A stretch of DNA of 64,000 nt from Actibacterium naphthalenivorans. Its GTDB lineage: Bacteria > Pseudomonadota > Alphaproteobacteria > Rhodobacterales > Rhodobacteraceae. How positions within the stretch are numbered: position 1 is the first letter of the stretch; the number at the start of each line of letters is the position of its first letter. The translations under genes and the position numbers were made by a program. Below, in pieces: positions 1 through 9,163 of the stretch. The notes under the pieces were generated by a model that searched no databases, was not told where the DNA came from, and worked only from the letters and a program-made list of their open reading frames with translations. The DNA lies in assembly GCF_014196965.1 (NCBI RefSeq), contig NZ_JACIEQ010000002.1:248001-312000 (forward strand). Direction: 5' to 3'.

Positions 1-55
1 CCGCCAGAAACGGGGTGAGGGCGCTCAGGCTGCCTGTCCAGGTCAATGGCTCCAT
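1..55 (-). CDS. Start of a second peptide-type ABC permease (partial)
   Basis: An ATG at 55 on the minus strand opens a frame that runs off the left edge of the window (18 codons, MEPLTWTGSLS...). A strong ribosome site, GGAGG, lies about 7 bases before it, just after the stop of the upstream permease gene. Position directly after a DppB/OppB-type permease makes the DppC/OppC-type partner permease the expected product; too little sequence is present to see any motif, so the function is inferred from context only. Confidence 0.55.
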   Translation of the reverse strand, partial: MEPLTWTGSLSALTPFLA

Positions 56-69
56 GTCCGGGCCCTCCT

Positions 70-1155
70 TTACGATATGCGGATGCGCGGGTTCAGGAAG
101 ACATAGCCGATATCGGAAATCAGCTGTGTCACCAGAACCACGAGCACCGCGACGATCGAGCAGCTGAGCAGCAGTTCGATGTCATTGTTCGATGCGGCCG
201 AGACAAGCGTCCAGCCGAATCCCTTGTAGTTGAACAGCGTCTCGACGATCACCACACCGGTGAGAAGCCAGGGAAACTGCAGCATGATCACCGTGAACGG
301 CGCGATCAGCGCGTTGCGCAGCGCGTGTTTCAGAACGATGTTGCGGAAGCTTACCCCCTTCAGCCGGGCGGTGCGGATATACTGCGCCGTCATCACCTCG
401 GCCATCGAGGCACGGGTCATCCTGGCGATATAGCCCATGCCGTAGAGCGCCATGGTGGCCACGGGCAGGGTGAAATTCTCGAATGTGATGCCGTCCATGG
501 CGCTGGTGGCAGAGCCCTTGAACAGGGTTTTCCCCTCGATCCAGCCCCAGCCGTTCAGCAGCGGACCCAACCCGATCCGCGACGAGGCCAGCAGCGCGAT
601 CAGGATGACGCCCGAAACATATTCCGGCGTCGCGGTGGAGGCGATGGACAGGGTGGAAAGCGACCGGTCGAGCTTGGTGCCCTCGCGCATCCCGGCCAGC
701 ACGCCGATGATCAGCGCCAGCGGCACCATCACGATCATGACCCAGAACATCAGGATGCCCGTCAGCCGGAGCCGCGTGCCGATGATGCCCGAAACATCGG
801 CGCGGAACACGGTGGAATAGCCGAAATCGCCCTGAAGCACGCCACAGAACCGGGGCGCGGATTCGACCGGTGTGTTGAAATCGATGCAGCGCCCGGTGGT
901 CTTGCCGTCCTCATCCACCCGGGTCCAGCCGGGCACCACGCCGAGCCATTCGCCGTAGCGCACGAGCATCGGGTTGGCATAGCCGTTCTTTTCCAGCCAG
1001 CCTTCGACCTCGGCTTCGGTCATCCGCGCGTTGCCTTGCGTCTTGGCCAGCTTTTCCAGGTTTGGTGCAAGGTTGGTCAGCAGGAAAACCAAGAATGTAA
1101 GGCAGATCGCGGTTAGGATCATCACCCCGACCCGTCTGAGTATGAACAGTCCCAT
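70..1155 (-). CDS. Peptide/nickel-type ABC transporter permease (DppB/OppB family)
   Basis: Inner-membrane permease subunit of a peptide-type ABC importer, 361 residues. The N-terminus (MGLFILRRVGVMILTAICLT) is the typical first membrane segment of DppB-type permeases. A long periplasmic stretch (about residues 30-125) follows, then five more hydrophobic segments. The cytoplasmic coupling region includes EYIRTARLKG-like text (QYIRTARLKGVSF, about residues 235-247), the BPD_transp_1 signature that contacts the ATPase. It lies between the binding-protein gene upstream and a second permease downstream, so it belongs to one operon. The substrate cannot be read from sequence; oligopeptides are the default family assignment. 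Confidence 0.9.
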   Translation of the reverse strand: MGLFILRRVGVMILTAICLTFLVFLLTNLAPNLEKLAKTQGNARMTEAEVEGWLEKNGYANPMLVRYGEWLGVVPGWTRVDEDGKTTGRCIDFNTPVESAPRFCGVLQGDFGYSTVFRADVSGIIGTRLRLTGILMFWVMIVMVPLALIIGVLAGMREGTKLDRSLSTLSIASTATPEYVSGVILIALLASSRIGLGPLLNGWGWIEGKTLFKGSATSAMDGITFENFTLPVATMALYGMGYIARMTRASMAEVMTAQYIRTARLKGVSFRNIVLKHALRNALIAPFTVIMLQFPWLLTGVVIVETLFNYKGFGWTLVSAASNNDIELLLSCSIVAVLVVLVTQLISDIGYVFLNPRIRIS

Positions 1156-1236
1156 ATGTCCCCCTGTGGGTGAAACGCGGCGGGCCTTTGCAGAGGGGCG
1201 CGAGCGGGCGCCGTCAGGCCGGACGTATCAGAAAGA

Positions 1237-1260
1237 AGGGGGCGGTCGGCGCCGCCCCCT
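1237..1260 (-). terminator. Hairpin between binding-protein and permease genes
   Basis: Perfect 9-base-pair stem (AGGGGGCGG with CCGCCCCCT), 6-base loop, starting 15 bases after the binding-protein stop codon on the minus strand. The minus-strand sequence after the stem is T-rich (TTCTTTCTGA). Likely a partial terminator or mRNA-stabilising structure that lets the binding protein be made in excess over the permeases. Confidence 0.6.
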
Positions 1261-1274
1261 CCGATTGGTCAGGC

Positions 1275-2933
1275 TCAGGCCCAGCCAAGATAATGGATGT
1301 TGATCTCATCCTTCTGGTGGCGTTCGCCGTTGACGACGCCTTCCTTGGTGTGGCGGTAGACAGAGCGCCAGTAGGGCTGAATGGTCACGCCCTCTTCCTG
1401 CATGATCTGTTCGATCCGCTCCATCAGCACGCGCCGCTCGTCATGATCGGCGATGGCCAGCGCCTGCTTCAGCAGGTCGTCGAATTCGGCATTGGCAAAG
1501 CCGGACTCGTTCCAGGCCTCGCCCGACCGGTAGGCCAGCGCCAGAACCTGCACGCCCAGTTCCCGGCCGTTCCAGTTGGTCGAGCTGAACGGGTATTTCG
1601 TCCAGTCGTTCCAGAAGGTCGTGCCCGGGATGACCGTACGCTTGACCTTGAAGCCGGCATCGCGAAGCTGCGCGGCCAGCGCGTCGGTGGTGTTGCGGCG
1701 CCAGTCATCGTCGATGGAAATCAGCTCATGCTCGAAATCCATCATGCCTGCCTCTTCCATCAGGCGCTGCGCCTCGGCGACGTCCTGCTTGATCGGCGGC
1801 AGTTCGAAATATTCGGGGTGGATCGGCGCGACATGGTGGTTTTCGGCCGGGGTGCCGCGGCCCGAGTAGCCCAGTTCCAGCAGCACCGCGTTGTCGACGG
1901 CCAGTGCCAGCGCGCGGCGGACGCGCACATCGGCATAGGGTTTCATGCCATCGACCTCGGCCAGCTGGTTCGGGCGCAGCGTGATCGTCGAGGCGGTTGC
2001 GATTTCCGATTTCACCCAGCCGATCGCGTCGAAGATATCGACGAATTCACCAACGGAATCATAGTTCATGTCGAACTCGTCGGCCTCGGCGCCGGCGACG
2101 GTGGCGGCGGGGTCGGTGCCCAGATCGATGAACTCCACCCGGTCAAGATAGGCCTCGCCCCAGTAGGTGTGCTCGGTGTTCTTTTCCTGAACCGACTTCA
2201 CGCCGACCTCGTATTCGGTGACCTTGTAGGCCCCGGTGCCGACGCCGTGATCCATCGGATTGGTGCCGATCAGGTCTTTGTGCTGCACGGCGGCGGGATA
2301 GTCGGCGATACCGGCGATGATGGTGATGTCCGAGGTCGGCAGCGTCAGCTTGACGGTCAGCGGATCGACGATTTCGATCGACCCTTCGATGGCCTTGCCG
2401 GTGGTCTCGTCCACGAGCGAGCTCATGCGGGCGGCCATGGAATTGCCCTCGACGGTCTTGTCGGTCCAGCCGTGGAAATTGGCGGCCACGTCTTCGGCGG
2501 TGAAATCGTCGCCGTTGTTCCATTTCACACCGGGGCGCAGGTGCAGCATGTACTCGGTGGCGTCGTCATTGACCTCCCAGCTTTCCAGCAGCATGCCCTT
2601 GAACGTACCGTCGCGGCGCACCTCGACCAGATATTCAAGGAAGCCGCGGGTCAGGTTGCCCATCTGGCTGAAGTCATAGCTGCGCGGATCCTTCACCGCC
2701 AGCACCTGCATCTGAATGCGCAGGCTGCCGCCCATCTTGGGCTTCATCTCGTGCGACGCGGCGTTGGCCTCGGCGGTCAGGCCGCCAAGCGCGTAGATCG
2801 TCGCCGCCGAGGCGCCAAGGGTGGAGGCGCGGGCGAGAAACTCGCGGCGGCTAAGCTTGCCGGCTTTGAATTCCTCGGCATACATGCCGACTGCGGGGTG
2901 CAGCGGTTTGCCGTTGATTGTCGGATGAGTCAT
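1275..2933 (-). CDS. Peptide-type ABC transporter substrate-binding protein (SBP family 5), Tat-exported
   Basis: Periplasmic solute-binding protein of the adjacent importer, 552 residues. I chose the ATG at 2933, preceded by GGGAG at good spacing, rather than an upstream in-frame start at 3110. Residues 28-37 ([10 protein letters not shown]) form a twin-arginine motif followed by a hydrophobic stretch ending near EANA, so export by Tat is likely. The mature part shows family-5 features: [37 protein letters not shown] and [10 protein letters not shown]. It is the first gene of the transporter operon and lies downstream of an AraC regulator on the same strand. Substrate unknown. Confidence 0.9.
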   Translation of the reverse strand: MTHPTINGKPLHPAVGMYAEEFKAGKLSRREFLARASTLGASAATIYALGGLTAEANAASHEMKPKMGGSLRIQMQVLAVKDPRSYDFSQMGNLTRGFLEYLVEVRRDGTFKGMLLESWEVNDDATEYMLHLRPGVKWNNGDDFTAEDVAANFHGWTDKTVEGNSMAARMSSLVDETTGKAIEGSIEIVDPLTVKLTLPTSDITIIAGIADYPAAVQHKDLIGTNPMDHGVGTGAYKVTEYEVGVKSVQEKNTEHTYWGEAYLDRVEFIDLGTDPAATVAGAEADEFDMNYDSVGEFVDIFDAIGWVKSEIATASTITLRPNQLAEVDGMKPYADVRVRRALALAVDNAVLLELGYSGRGTPAENHHVAPIHPEYFELPPIKQDVAEAQRLMEEAGMMDFEHELISIDDDWRRNTTDALAAQLRDAGFKVKRTVIPGTTFWNDWTKYPFSSTNWNGRELGVQVLALAYRSGEAWNESGFANAEFDDLLKQALAIADHDERRVLMERIEQIMQEEGVTIQPYWRSVYRHTKEGVVNGERHQKDEINIHYLGWA

Positions 2934-3180
2934 CTTTTTCTCCCTGCGAGAGTTTGTGCATTTCTGTGATCTAGCGTTCCCGGCCGCCGCATTCGGCGGG
3001 GTGCCCCGCGCGCCGGCGTTGCATGCCAATGCCTTTCCGGCGCCATTCGGCACCAGTTCCCGACACGCGTCAACGCCCGGATTCGCCATGCTGTGGTCTG
3101 AAAACGACATTGACGCGCAACAAAAACGACATCACCCCGTTTTGCAACCCAATGCAGCGAAAATAAAACCTTTATCCGGC

Positions 3181-3969
3181 TCAGTGGCCGGTGCGGAAAC
3201 TGCGCGGGGATTGCCCGCAACGGCCCTGAAACGCCCGCGTGAAATAGGCCGGAGACGCGAAACCGAGCTCTGCCGCGATCTGTTTCACCGGCTTGCGCGT
3301 GTCGGCCAGCAGGCGTCGGGCCTCTGAAAACTTGCGCTCCGCCAGGAATTCGGAGGCGGTGCTGCCGCAGGTCTGCTTGCAGACGCGGGTCAGGTGGGTG
3401 GAGGTGACGCCAAGCCTTTCGGCATAGTAGGACACGCCGCGGCCGGTGTGAAAATCCTTTTCCACCAGTTCGCTGAACCGGCGCGCCAGTCTGCGGCTGG
3501 CCGAATTGGCGGCAAGATCGTCTTCCTGCTGCTGCATCACCCGTTCCAGCCAGACCGACAGCAGGCCGGCATAGGCCTGGATCGAGCGTTCGCGGCCCGG
3601 GCGGTCGCCATCCGCCTCGCGTTGAAGCTGATCCAGGATGCCGGTCAGTTCGGCCTGGGTCTGGGCGTCGCGGATGCGCAGGTGAACCGGCCGCTCGGGG
3701 AAGGGCGGGCCGGAAAGGCGGCCCAGAAACAGCGCGGTGCCGAAGACCTGCGCGCCCAGTTCGAACGCGTACATGGTGCCGGCGGGGATGAAGACGGCGT
3801 TATGGGCACCGAAGCCGCGCGCGGTGCCGCCGACCGTGAGCCGGCCCTGACCGCGCGTGAACCACAAGAGTTGATCCGACGAATAGCTGCGCATCGCGCC
3901 CGCGCGCCAGCGCCCGCCCTGTGTCAGCAGGGAAATCGGAGACAGGCGAATTCCTGTGTCATGCATCAT
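3181..3969 (-). CDS. AraC family transcriptional regulator
   Basis: DNA-binding regulator, about 262 residues from the ATG at 3969; a TTG at 4029 would give 282. The N-terminal part resembles an AraC-type cupin arm (QLLWFTRGQGRLTVGGTARG, then FIPAGTMYAFELG). The C-terminal 100 residues carry two helix-turn-helix units: YYAERLGVTSTHLTRVCKQT and the signature VKQIAAELGFASPAYFTRAF. It lies 247 bases upstream of the binding-protein gene on the same strand and may control the transporter; the ligand is unknown. The start is uncertain because neither candidate has a clear ribosome site. Confidence 0.85.
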   Translation of the reverse strand: MMHDTGIRLSPISLLTQGGRWRAGAMRSYSSDQLLWFTRGQGRLTVGGTARGFGAHNAVFIPAGTMYAFELGAQVFGTALFLGRLSGPPFPERPVHLRIRDAQTQAELTGILDQLQREADGDRPGRERSIQAYAGLLSVWLERVMQQQEDDLAANSASRRLARRFSELVEKDFHTGRGVSYYAERLGVTSTHLTRVCKQTCGSTASEFLAERKFSEARRLLADTRKPVKQIAAELGFASPAYFTRAFQGRCGQSPRSFRTGH

Positions 3970-4092
3970 GGCGGCCCCCCGGCCCAGTGCGTCTTGAATA
4001 TGGCCGGAGTCTAGCGGCGCGCTGACCAAAGGGAAGCCGGAACAATGTATGAAAAGTGATGTTTGGAACGCCTGTTGTGCGTCGGCGACAGG

Positions 4093-4965
4093 TTATTGTG
4101 CCGAAATCTGCTGCCATTCCCGCATTCTTGCACGAAACCATGTGCGCTGCCGTTTGGCGTATTGGCGCGAGGCCGTCTTGGCGCGGGCGGTTGCCTCTTC
4201 GAGAGACAGTTTGCCCTGAAGATGGGCGATCAGCTCGGGCGCGCCGATGGCTCTGGACGACAGATGCGCCGGGTTCCAGCGGGCAAGGTTGGCGCGCACC
4301 TCGTCGAGCACGCCGTGGCGCAGCATGGCGTCGAAGCGCCGGTCGATCCGCGCGGCCAGCCAGTCACGGTCGGCCTGCAGCACGAAGGCCTGGGCACGGG
4401 CCAGCGGCAAAAGCGCCGGCGGCGTTTGCGCCTGCCAGGCGGCCAGACCCTTGCCGGTGGCCTGCAGCACCTCCCACGCGCGCTGCACCCGCATCGGGTT
4501 CAGCGGATCGACCCGCGCCCGGGTTTCGGCGTCCAGCTCGGCCAGAAGCGCCTGATGCCCTTCGGCCAGCCTGCGCCGGTCGGCCAGGGCGCGCAGATCG
4601 GCCGGGGTTTCGGGGATCTCGGCCAGCCCTTCGGTGAGCGCGGTGAAATAGAGCCCCGTGCCGCCGACGACGATCGGCCGCGCCGCCCCGGCCAGAATCG
4701 GCGCCACCTCGCGCAGCCAGTGGCCCACGGAATAGTCGGCGTCATAGGGCACGTGGCCATACAGGGCATGCGGCGCGCGGGCCTCTTCCTCGGGGCCGGG
4801 GCGGGCCGTCAGGATGCGCCAGTTCTCGAAAACCTGCAGCGCATCGGCATTGACGATAACGCCGCCCTCCGCCTCGGCCAGGGACAGTGCGAGGGCGGAT
4901 TTGCCGCTGGCGGTCGGCCCGGCGATCAGGACCGGGCGCGCGGGATCTGTCTTTGGCAGGGGCAA
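4093..4965 (-). CDS. miaA: tRNA dimethylallyltransferase
   Basis: MiaA transfers a dimethylallyl group to N6 of adenine 37 in tRNAs that read codons starting with U. The 290-residue length is normal. The N-terminal P-loop [15 protein letters not shown] (about residues 16-30) and the substrate motif [12 protein letters not shown] follow the family pattern, as do [12 protein letters not shown] and the C-terminal [14 protein letters not shown] tRNA-binding stretch. The first in-frame start that keeps the P-loop near the N-terminus is a TTG at 4965 with GAGG upstream. It is divergent from pyrH, 91 bases apart, which must hold both promoters. Confidence 0.95.
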   Translation of the reverse strand: MPLPKTDPARPVLIAGPTASGKSALALSLAEAEGGVIVNADALQVFENWRILTARPGPEEEARAPHALYGHVPYDADYSVGHWLREVAPILAGAARPIVVGGTGLYFTALTEGLAEIPETPADLRALADRRRLAEGHQALLAELDAETRARVDPLNPMRVQRAWEVLQATGKGLAAWQAQTPPALLPLARAQAFVLQADRDWLAARIDRRFDAMLRHGVLDEVRANLARWNPAHLSSRAIGAPELIAHLQGKLSLEEATARAKTASRQYAKRQRTWFRARMREWQQISAQ

Positions 4966-5056
4966 TGCGCGGCTGGCCTCGTGTTATCCGTTGAACCTTT
5001 TGTGCTTTTCCGACATTTTGCGCCCGAGGCCAAGTATAGCACCGGGACAGGATCAT

Positions 5057-5794
5057 ATGAGTGACGCCAGGACCAACAAACCGACGCGCACCTACAAGCG
5101 GGTTCTTCTGAAAATCTCCGGTGAGGCGCTGATGGGCGATCAGGGTTTCGGGCTGCACCCGCCCACGGTCGAGCGCATTGCCCGCGAGGTGAAAAGCGTT
5201 CACGACATGGGCGTCGAGATCTGCATGGTCATCGGTGGCGGCAACATCTTTCGCGGCCTTCAGGGCAGCGCCCAGGGCATGGAGCGGACGACCGCCGATT
5301 ACATGGGAATGCTGGCCACGGTGATGAACGCGCTGGCCGTGCAATCGGCGCTGGAGGGCGTGGGGGTCTACACCCGCGTGGTGTCGGCCATTCCGATGGA
5401 TCAGGTGTGCGAGCCCTATATCCGCCGCCGCGCCGTGCGGCATCTGGAAAAGGGCCGCGTGGTGATCTTCGCCGCCGGCACCGGCAACCCCTATTTCACC
5501 ACCGACACCGCCGCGACCCTGCGCGCCAATGAAATGGCCTGCGAGGCGATCTTCAAGGGCACCAAGGTGGACGGCGTCTATGACAAGGACCCGGTGAAAC
5601 ACGCCGATGCGAAACGCTATGACGAAATCACGTATGACGACGTGCTGGTGAAGAACCTGAAGGTGATGGATGCGTCGGCCATCGCGCTGGCCCGCGACAA
5701 CAACCTTCCGATCATTGTCTTCTCTCTGGACGAACCCGGCGGGTTCGTCGGGATCCTGGCCGGGGAAGGCACCTATACAATCGTACACGGATGA
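5057..5794 (+). CDS. pyrH: UMP kinase
   Basis: Phosphorylates UMP to UDP in pyrimidine nucleotide synthesis; cytoplasmic hexamer of the amino-acid-kinase fold. The 245-residue frame starts at ATG 5057, which matches the usual length; an upstream in-frame start at 4814 would overlap miaA. Visible motifs are [16 protein letters not shown] near the N-terminus, GGGNIFRG (nucleotide loop), [20 protein letters not shown] and the [12 protein letters not shown] region. It begins a co-directional run pyrH-frr-uppS-cdsA-dxr-rseP. The usual upstream partners rpsB and tsf are not here but at about 60 kb on the other strand. Confidence 0.97.
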   Translation: MSDARTNKPTRTYKRVLLKISGEALMGDQGFGLHPPTVERIAREVKSVHDMGVEICMVIGGGNIFRGLQGSAQGMERTTADYMGMLATVMNALAVQSALEGVGVYTRVVSAIPMDQVCEPYIRRRAVRHLEKGRVVIFAAGTGNPYFTTDTAATLRANEMACEAIFKGTKVDGVYDKDPVKHADAKRYDEITYDDVLVKNLKVMDASAIALARDNNLPIIVFSLDEPGGFVGILAGEGTYTIVHG

Positions 5795-5852
5795 CGCTAT
5801 AGCAGGGGCAGCCCGCCAAGAGGCGCCGAACGACAAGAAGCGAGTGAAGAGC

Positions 5853-6419
5853 ATGGCAGACGAAGAGATTGAAGTTGATCTGGACGACCTGCAGCGCCGG
5901 ATGGACGGCGCGATGGCGGCACTGAGGCAGGAATTCGCCTCGCTGCGCACCGGCCGCGCCTCGGCGTCGATGCTGGAGCCGGTGATGGTCAATGCCTACG
6001 GATCTCCGACCCCCATCAACCAGGTCGGCACGGTCAACGTTCCCGAACCGCGCATGGTCACGGTGAATGTCTGGGACAAATCGCTGGTCGGCGCCGTCGA
6101 GAAGGCGATCCGCGAGTCGGGGCTGGGCATCAACCCGCAGACCAACGGCACCATCATCATGCTGCCGATCCCCGAGCTGAACGAAGAGCGCCGGCGCGAG
6201 CTGACCAAGGTCGCCGCGCAATATGCCGAACACGCCCGCGTTGCCATTCGCAACGTGCGCCGCGACGGCATGGATCAGCTCAAGAAAGCCAAGGCCGGCG
6301 GGATGAGCGAAGACGAGCACAAGATCTGGTCGGACGAGGTTCAGGAGCTGACCGACGCTGCCATTTCCAAGGTGGATACCGCATTGGAAACGAAGCAACA
6401 GGAGATCATGCAGGTTTAA
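5853..6419 (+). CDS. frr: Ribosome recycling factor
   Basis: RRF splits post-termination ribosomes together with EF-G. The 188-residue product has the family length. Its core is visible: [20 protein letters not shown], the [13 protein letters not shown] segment, the [20 protein letters not shown] beta domain and the closing [15 protein letters not shown] coiled-coil stretch. It begins at ATG 5853, 58 bases after pyrH, and is followed 7 bases later by uppS, consistent with one transcript. Confidence 0.97.
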   Translation: MADEEIEVDLDDLQRRMDGAMAALRQEFASLRTGRASASMLEPVMVNAYGSPTPINQVGTVNVPEPRMVTVNVWDKSLVGAVEKAIRESGLGINPQTNGTIIMLPIPELNEERRRELTKVAAQYAEHARVAIRNVRRDGMDQLKKAKAGGMSEDEHKIWSDEVQELTDAAISKVDTALETKQQEIMQV

Positions 6420-6426
6420 CCCGGGC

Positions 6427-7173
6427 ATGAACGGGAAAGGAAATTTGTTGGCCGCCAATTTATCACAAGGGCAGGGACCGACCCATGTCGCCATAATTAT
6501 GGATGGCAATGGGCGTTGGGCGCAACGTCGCGGTCGCCCGAGGCTGTTTGGCCATCAGGCCGGTGCCAAGCGTGTGCGCGAAATCGTCAACGCCTGTCCG
6601 GAACTGGGTATTCAGTATCTTACCATTTTCGCATTCTCGACCGAAAACTGGCAACGGACCCAGGCCGAGGTGACCGGCCTGATGACGCTGTTCCGGCGCT
6701 ATATCCAGAAAGAGGCGCAATCGCTTCTGCAGGAAGGGGTGCGGGTGCGGTTCATCGGTGACCGGGACAGGCTCGATGTCAAGCTGGTGCGCCTGATGGA
6801 TCATCTGGAGGATCTGACCAAGGAAAACGATCTGGTCCACCTGACCATCGCGTTGAACTATGGCGGCCGCGACGAGGTCGCCCGCGCCACCAAGCGGCTG
6901 GCCCATGAAGTGGCCGCCGGACGGCTCGACCCCGATGATGTGGATGCCGTCACCCTTGCGCGCTTTCTGGATACCTGCGTGCTGCCCGACCCCGATCTGG
7001 TGATCCGTACCAGCGGCGAGGCGCGGATTTCCAACTTTCTGCTGTGGCAGTCGGCCTATGCGGAATATGAATTCACCCCGATCCTGTGGCCGGATTTCAC
7101 CCGGGATTGCTTTGCAGAGATCGTGGCGCGCTTTTCCGGCAGGGAACGCCGCTATGGGGCGATCGGCGTCTGA
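6427..7173 (+). CDS. uppS: Isoprenyl transferase (undecaprenyl diphosphate synthase)
   Basis: Makes the C55 polyprenyl diphosphate carrier needed for peptidoglycan and surface polysaccharides. All hallmark motifs of cis-prenyltransferases are present: IIMDGNGRWAQRRG (catalytic Asp, substrate loop), TIFAFSTENWQR, and RTSGEARISNFLLWQSAYAE near the C-terminus. The listed ATG at 6427 has no clear ribosome site. An in-frame TTG at 6448 has GGGAAAGGAAA before it and is a plausible true start, shortening the protein by 7 residues. The stop overlaps the cdsA start by one base (TGATG). Confidence 0.96.
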   Translation: MNGKGNLLAANLSQGQGPTHVAIIMDGNGRWAQRRGRPRLFGHQAGAKRVREIVNACPELGIQYLTIFAFSTENWQRTQAEVTGLMTLFRRYIQKEAQSLLQEGVRVRFIGDRDRLDVKLVRLMDHLEDLTKENDLVHLTIALNYGGRDEVARATKRLAHEVAAGRLDPDDVDAVTLARFLDTCVLPDPDLVIRTSGEARISNFLLWQSAYAEYEFTPILWPDFTRDCFAEIVARFSGRERRYGAIGV

Positions 7174-7964
7174 TGACCCAACCGGGACAATGGGGCGATC
7201 TGCGCAACCGGCTGATTTCCGGCGCGGCGATGGCGGCGGCGGGGGTTGTGCTGATCTGGCTGGGCGGGCCGTGGTTCACCGGGCTGGCGGCGCTGGTCAG
7301 CGGCGTGATGATCTGGGAACTGTCGCGAATCGTCGTTCCCGCGAAAAAGACCGAGGCGATCGTTCTGGGCCTTCTGGGCGCGGTCGCCGTGCTGGCCGCG
7401 CGCGAGGTGCCCGGGGTTTATGCGCTGCCGGTGCTGGCGGTACCGGCCTTGCTGGGCGTCGCGCTGCTGCAGCGGACGCCGCTGATCTTCATGGCCTTCG
7501 CGCTTGGCATTCTGGTGGCGGGCTACGGGCTTTCGGGGTTTCGCGATGCCTATGGCGTGGTCTGGCTGTTCTGGCTGGTGCTGGTGGTGATCGCCACCGA
7601 TGTATTCGGATATTTCGCCGGCCGCCTGTTCGGCGGGCCCAAGTTCTGGCCGCGCGTCAGCCCCAAGAAGACCTGGTCGGGCACAATCGCGGGCTGGGTG
7701 GCGGCGGCCCTGATCGGCCTGCTCTTCCGCAGCTTCACCAACGCCGGACCCGATCTGCCGTGGATTTCGGTGGCGCTTTCGCTGGCCAGCCAGATGGGCG
7801 ATATTGCCGAAAGCGCCCTGAAGCGGAAGATGGGCGTCAAGGACAGCTCTGCGCTGATCCCCGGCCATGGCGGGCTGTTCGACAGGTTCGACGGGCTGCT
7901 GGGCGCCGCGCTGTTCATGCTTTTGGTGGCGCAGCTTGTCTATGTGCCAGAGGTCAGGTTCTGA
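7173..7964 (+). CDS. cdsA: Phosphatidate cytidylyltransferase
   Basis: Integral membrane enzyme that makes CDP-diacylglycerol, the precursor of all phospholipids. 263 residues with many hydrophobic segments. The C-terminal signature SQMGDIAESALKRKMGVKDSS ... PGHGGLFDRFDGLL (about residues 205-245) is diagnostic. The start overlaps the uppS stop (TGATG), indicating translational coupling. An upstream start at 7086 within uppS was rejected because it adds sequence absent from the family. Confidence 0.96.
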   Translation: MTQPGQWGDLRNRLISGAAMAAAGVVLIWLGGPWFTGLAALVSGVMIWELSRIVVPAKKTEAIVLGLLGAVAVLAAREVPGVYALPVLAVPALLGVALLQRTPLIFMAFALGILVAGYGLSGFRDAYGVVWLFWLVLVVIATDVFGYFAGRLFGGPKFWPRVSPKKTWSGTIAGWVAAALIGLLFRSFTNAGPDLPWISVALSLASQMGDIAESALKRKMGVKDSSALIPGHGGLFDRFDGLLGAALFMLLVAQLVYVPEVRF

Positions 7965-7967
7965 ACC

Positions 7968-9146
7968 ATGCGGCGTGTCACGATCTTCGGCTCCACCGGC
8001 TCGATCGGGGTTAACACCATCGACCTGCTCACGCGGCAGGGCGGGGCGGCGGCGTTTGACGTGGTCGCGCTGACCGGCGGGCGCAACGTGGCGCTTCTGG
8101 CCGAGCAGGCGCGCGCGCTGAAGGCCCGGCTGGCGGTAACCTGCTATCCCGAATGCCACGATGCGCTGCAGGAGGCGCTGGCCGGATCGGGGATCGAGGT
8201 TGCCGCGGGGGCGGACGCCGTGGCCGAGGCGGCGGAGCGGCCGGCGGACTGGTTCATGTCGGCCATCGTCGGGGCCGCGGGGCTGATTCCCGGGCTGAAA
8301 GCGCTGGAGCATGGCACCACTCTGGCGCTGGCCAACAAGGAAAGCCTTGTCACCGCCGGGCCGCTGCTGATGGCCACGGCGCGGGCGCATGGCGCGCGGA
8401 TCCTGCCGGTGGACAGCGAACATTCGGCCATCTTCCAGGCGCTGGTGGGCGAGAAGATGGAGGCGGTCGAGCGCATCATCATCACCGCGTCGGGCGGCGC
8501 GTTCCGCGACTGGCCGCTGGAAAAGCTTGCCACCGCGACACTGGCGCAGGCGTCGAGCCATCCGAACTGGGACATGGGGCAGCGGATCACGATCGACAGC
8601 GCCTCGATGTTCAACAAGGCGCTGGAAGTGATTGAAGTAAAGGAATTCTTCGGCATCGCGCCGGACAAGATCGAGGTGCTAGTGCATCCTGAATCGCTGG
8701 TGCATGCGCTGGTGGGGTTCCGCGACGGGGCGCTGATGGCGCATCTGGGCGCGGCCGATATGCGCCATGCCATCGGCTATGCGCTGAACTGGCCCGAGCG
8801 GGCGGAGCTGCCGGTGGCGCGGCTTGATCTGGCGCGGATCGGGCAGCTGAATTTCCGCGCGCCCGATCCCGTGCGCTATCCCGCGCTTGATCTCGCACGG
8901 GACGTGATGCAGGCGGGCGGTCTGGCGGGGGCGGCGTTCAACGCGGCCAAGGAACGGGCGCTGGACGGGTTCATCGCGGGCGAGATCGGATTCATGCAGA
9001 TGGCGCAGGTCGTCGACACGGTTTTGGACAGGCTTTTGGGCGAATCTGGTCTCACTAATGCCCGGTTCGATCTTGATAACATCATCCAGATGGACCATCT
9101 CGCCCGGAGCAGGGCCGGGCAGACCATCTCGGAAATTCGATCTTAA
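7968..9146 (+). CDS. dxr: 1-deoxy-D-xylulose 5-phosphate reductoisomerase
   Basis: First committed step of the MEP pathway: DXP to 2-C-methylerythritol 4-phosphate with NADPH. 392 residues. NADPH-binding FGSTGSIGVNTIDLL is at the N-terminus; NKESLVTAG, VDSEHSAIFQAL (metal ligands and substrate loop) and the HPESLVHALVGFRDGALMAH region are all intact. It is 3 bases after cdsA and 17 before rseP. The product feeds the UppS reaction encoded just upstream. Confidence 0.97.
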   Translation: MRRVTIFGSTGSIGVNTIDLLTRQGGAAAFDVVALTGGRNVALLAEQARALKARLAVTCYPECHDALQEALAGSGIEVAAGADAVAEAAERPADWFMSAIVGAAGLIPGLKALEHGTTLALANKESLVTAGPLLMATARAHGARILPVDSEHSAIFQALVGEKMEAVERIIITASGGAFRDWPLEKLATATLAQASSHPNWDMGQRITIDSASMFNKALEVIEVKEFFGIAPDKIEVLVHPESLVHALVGFRDGALMAHLGAADMRHAIGYALNWPERAELPVARLDLARIGQLNFRAPDPVRYPALDLARDVMQAGGLAGAAFNAAKERALDGFIAGEIGFMQMAQVVDTVLDRLLGESGLTNARFDLDNIIQMDHLARSRAGQTISEIRS

Positions 9147-9163
9147 CGCGAAAAGGATGACGC

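Noticed and set aside
2934-3110. 59-codon extension of the peptide-binding protein
   Set aside because: It would bury the Tat signal; the ATG at 2933 has a clear GGGAG site.
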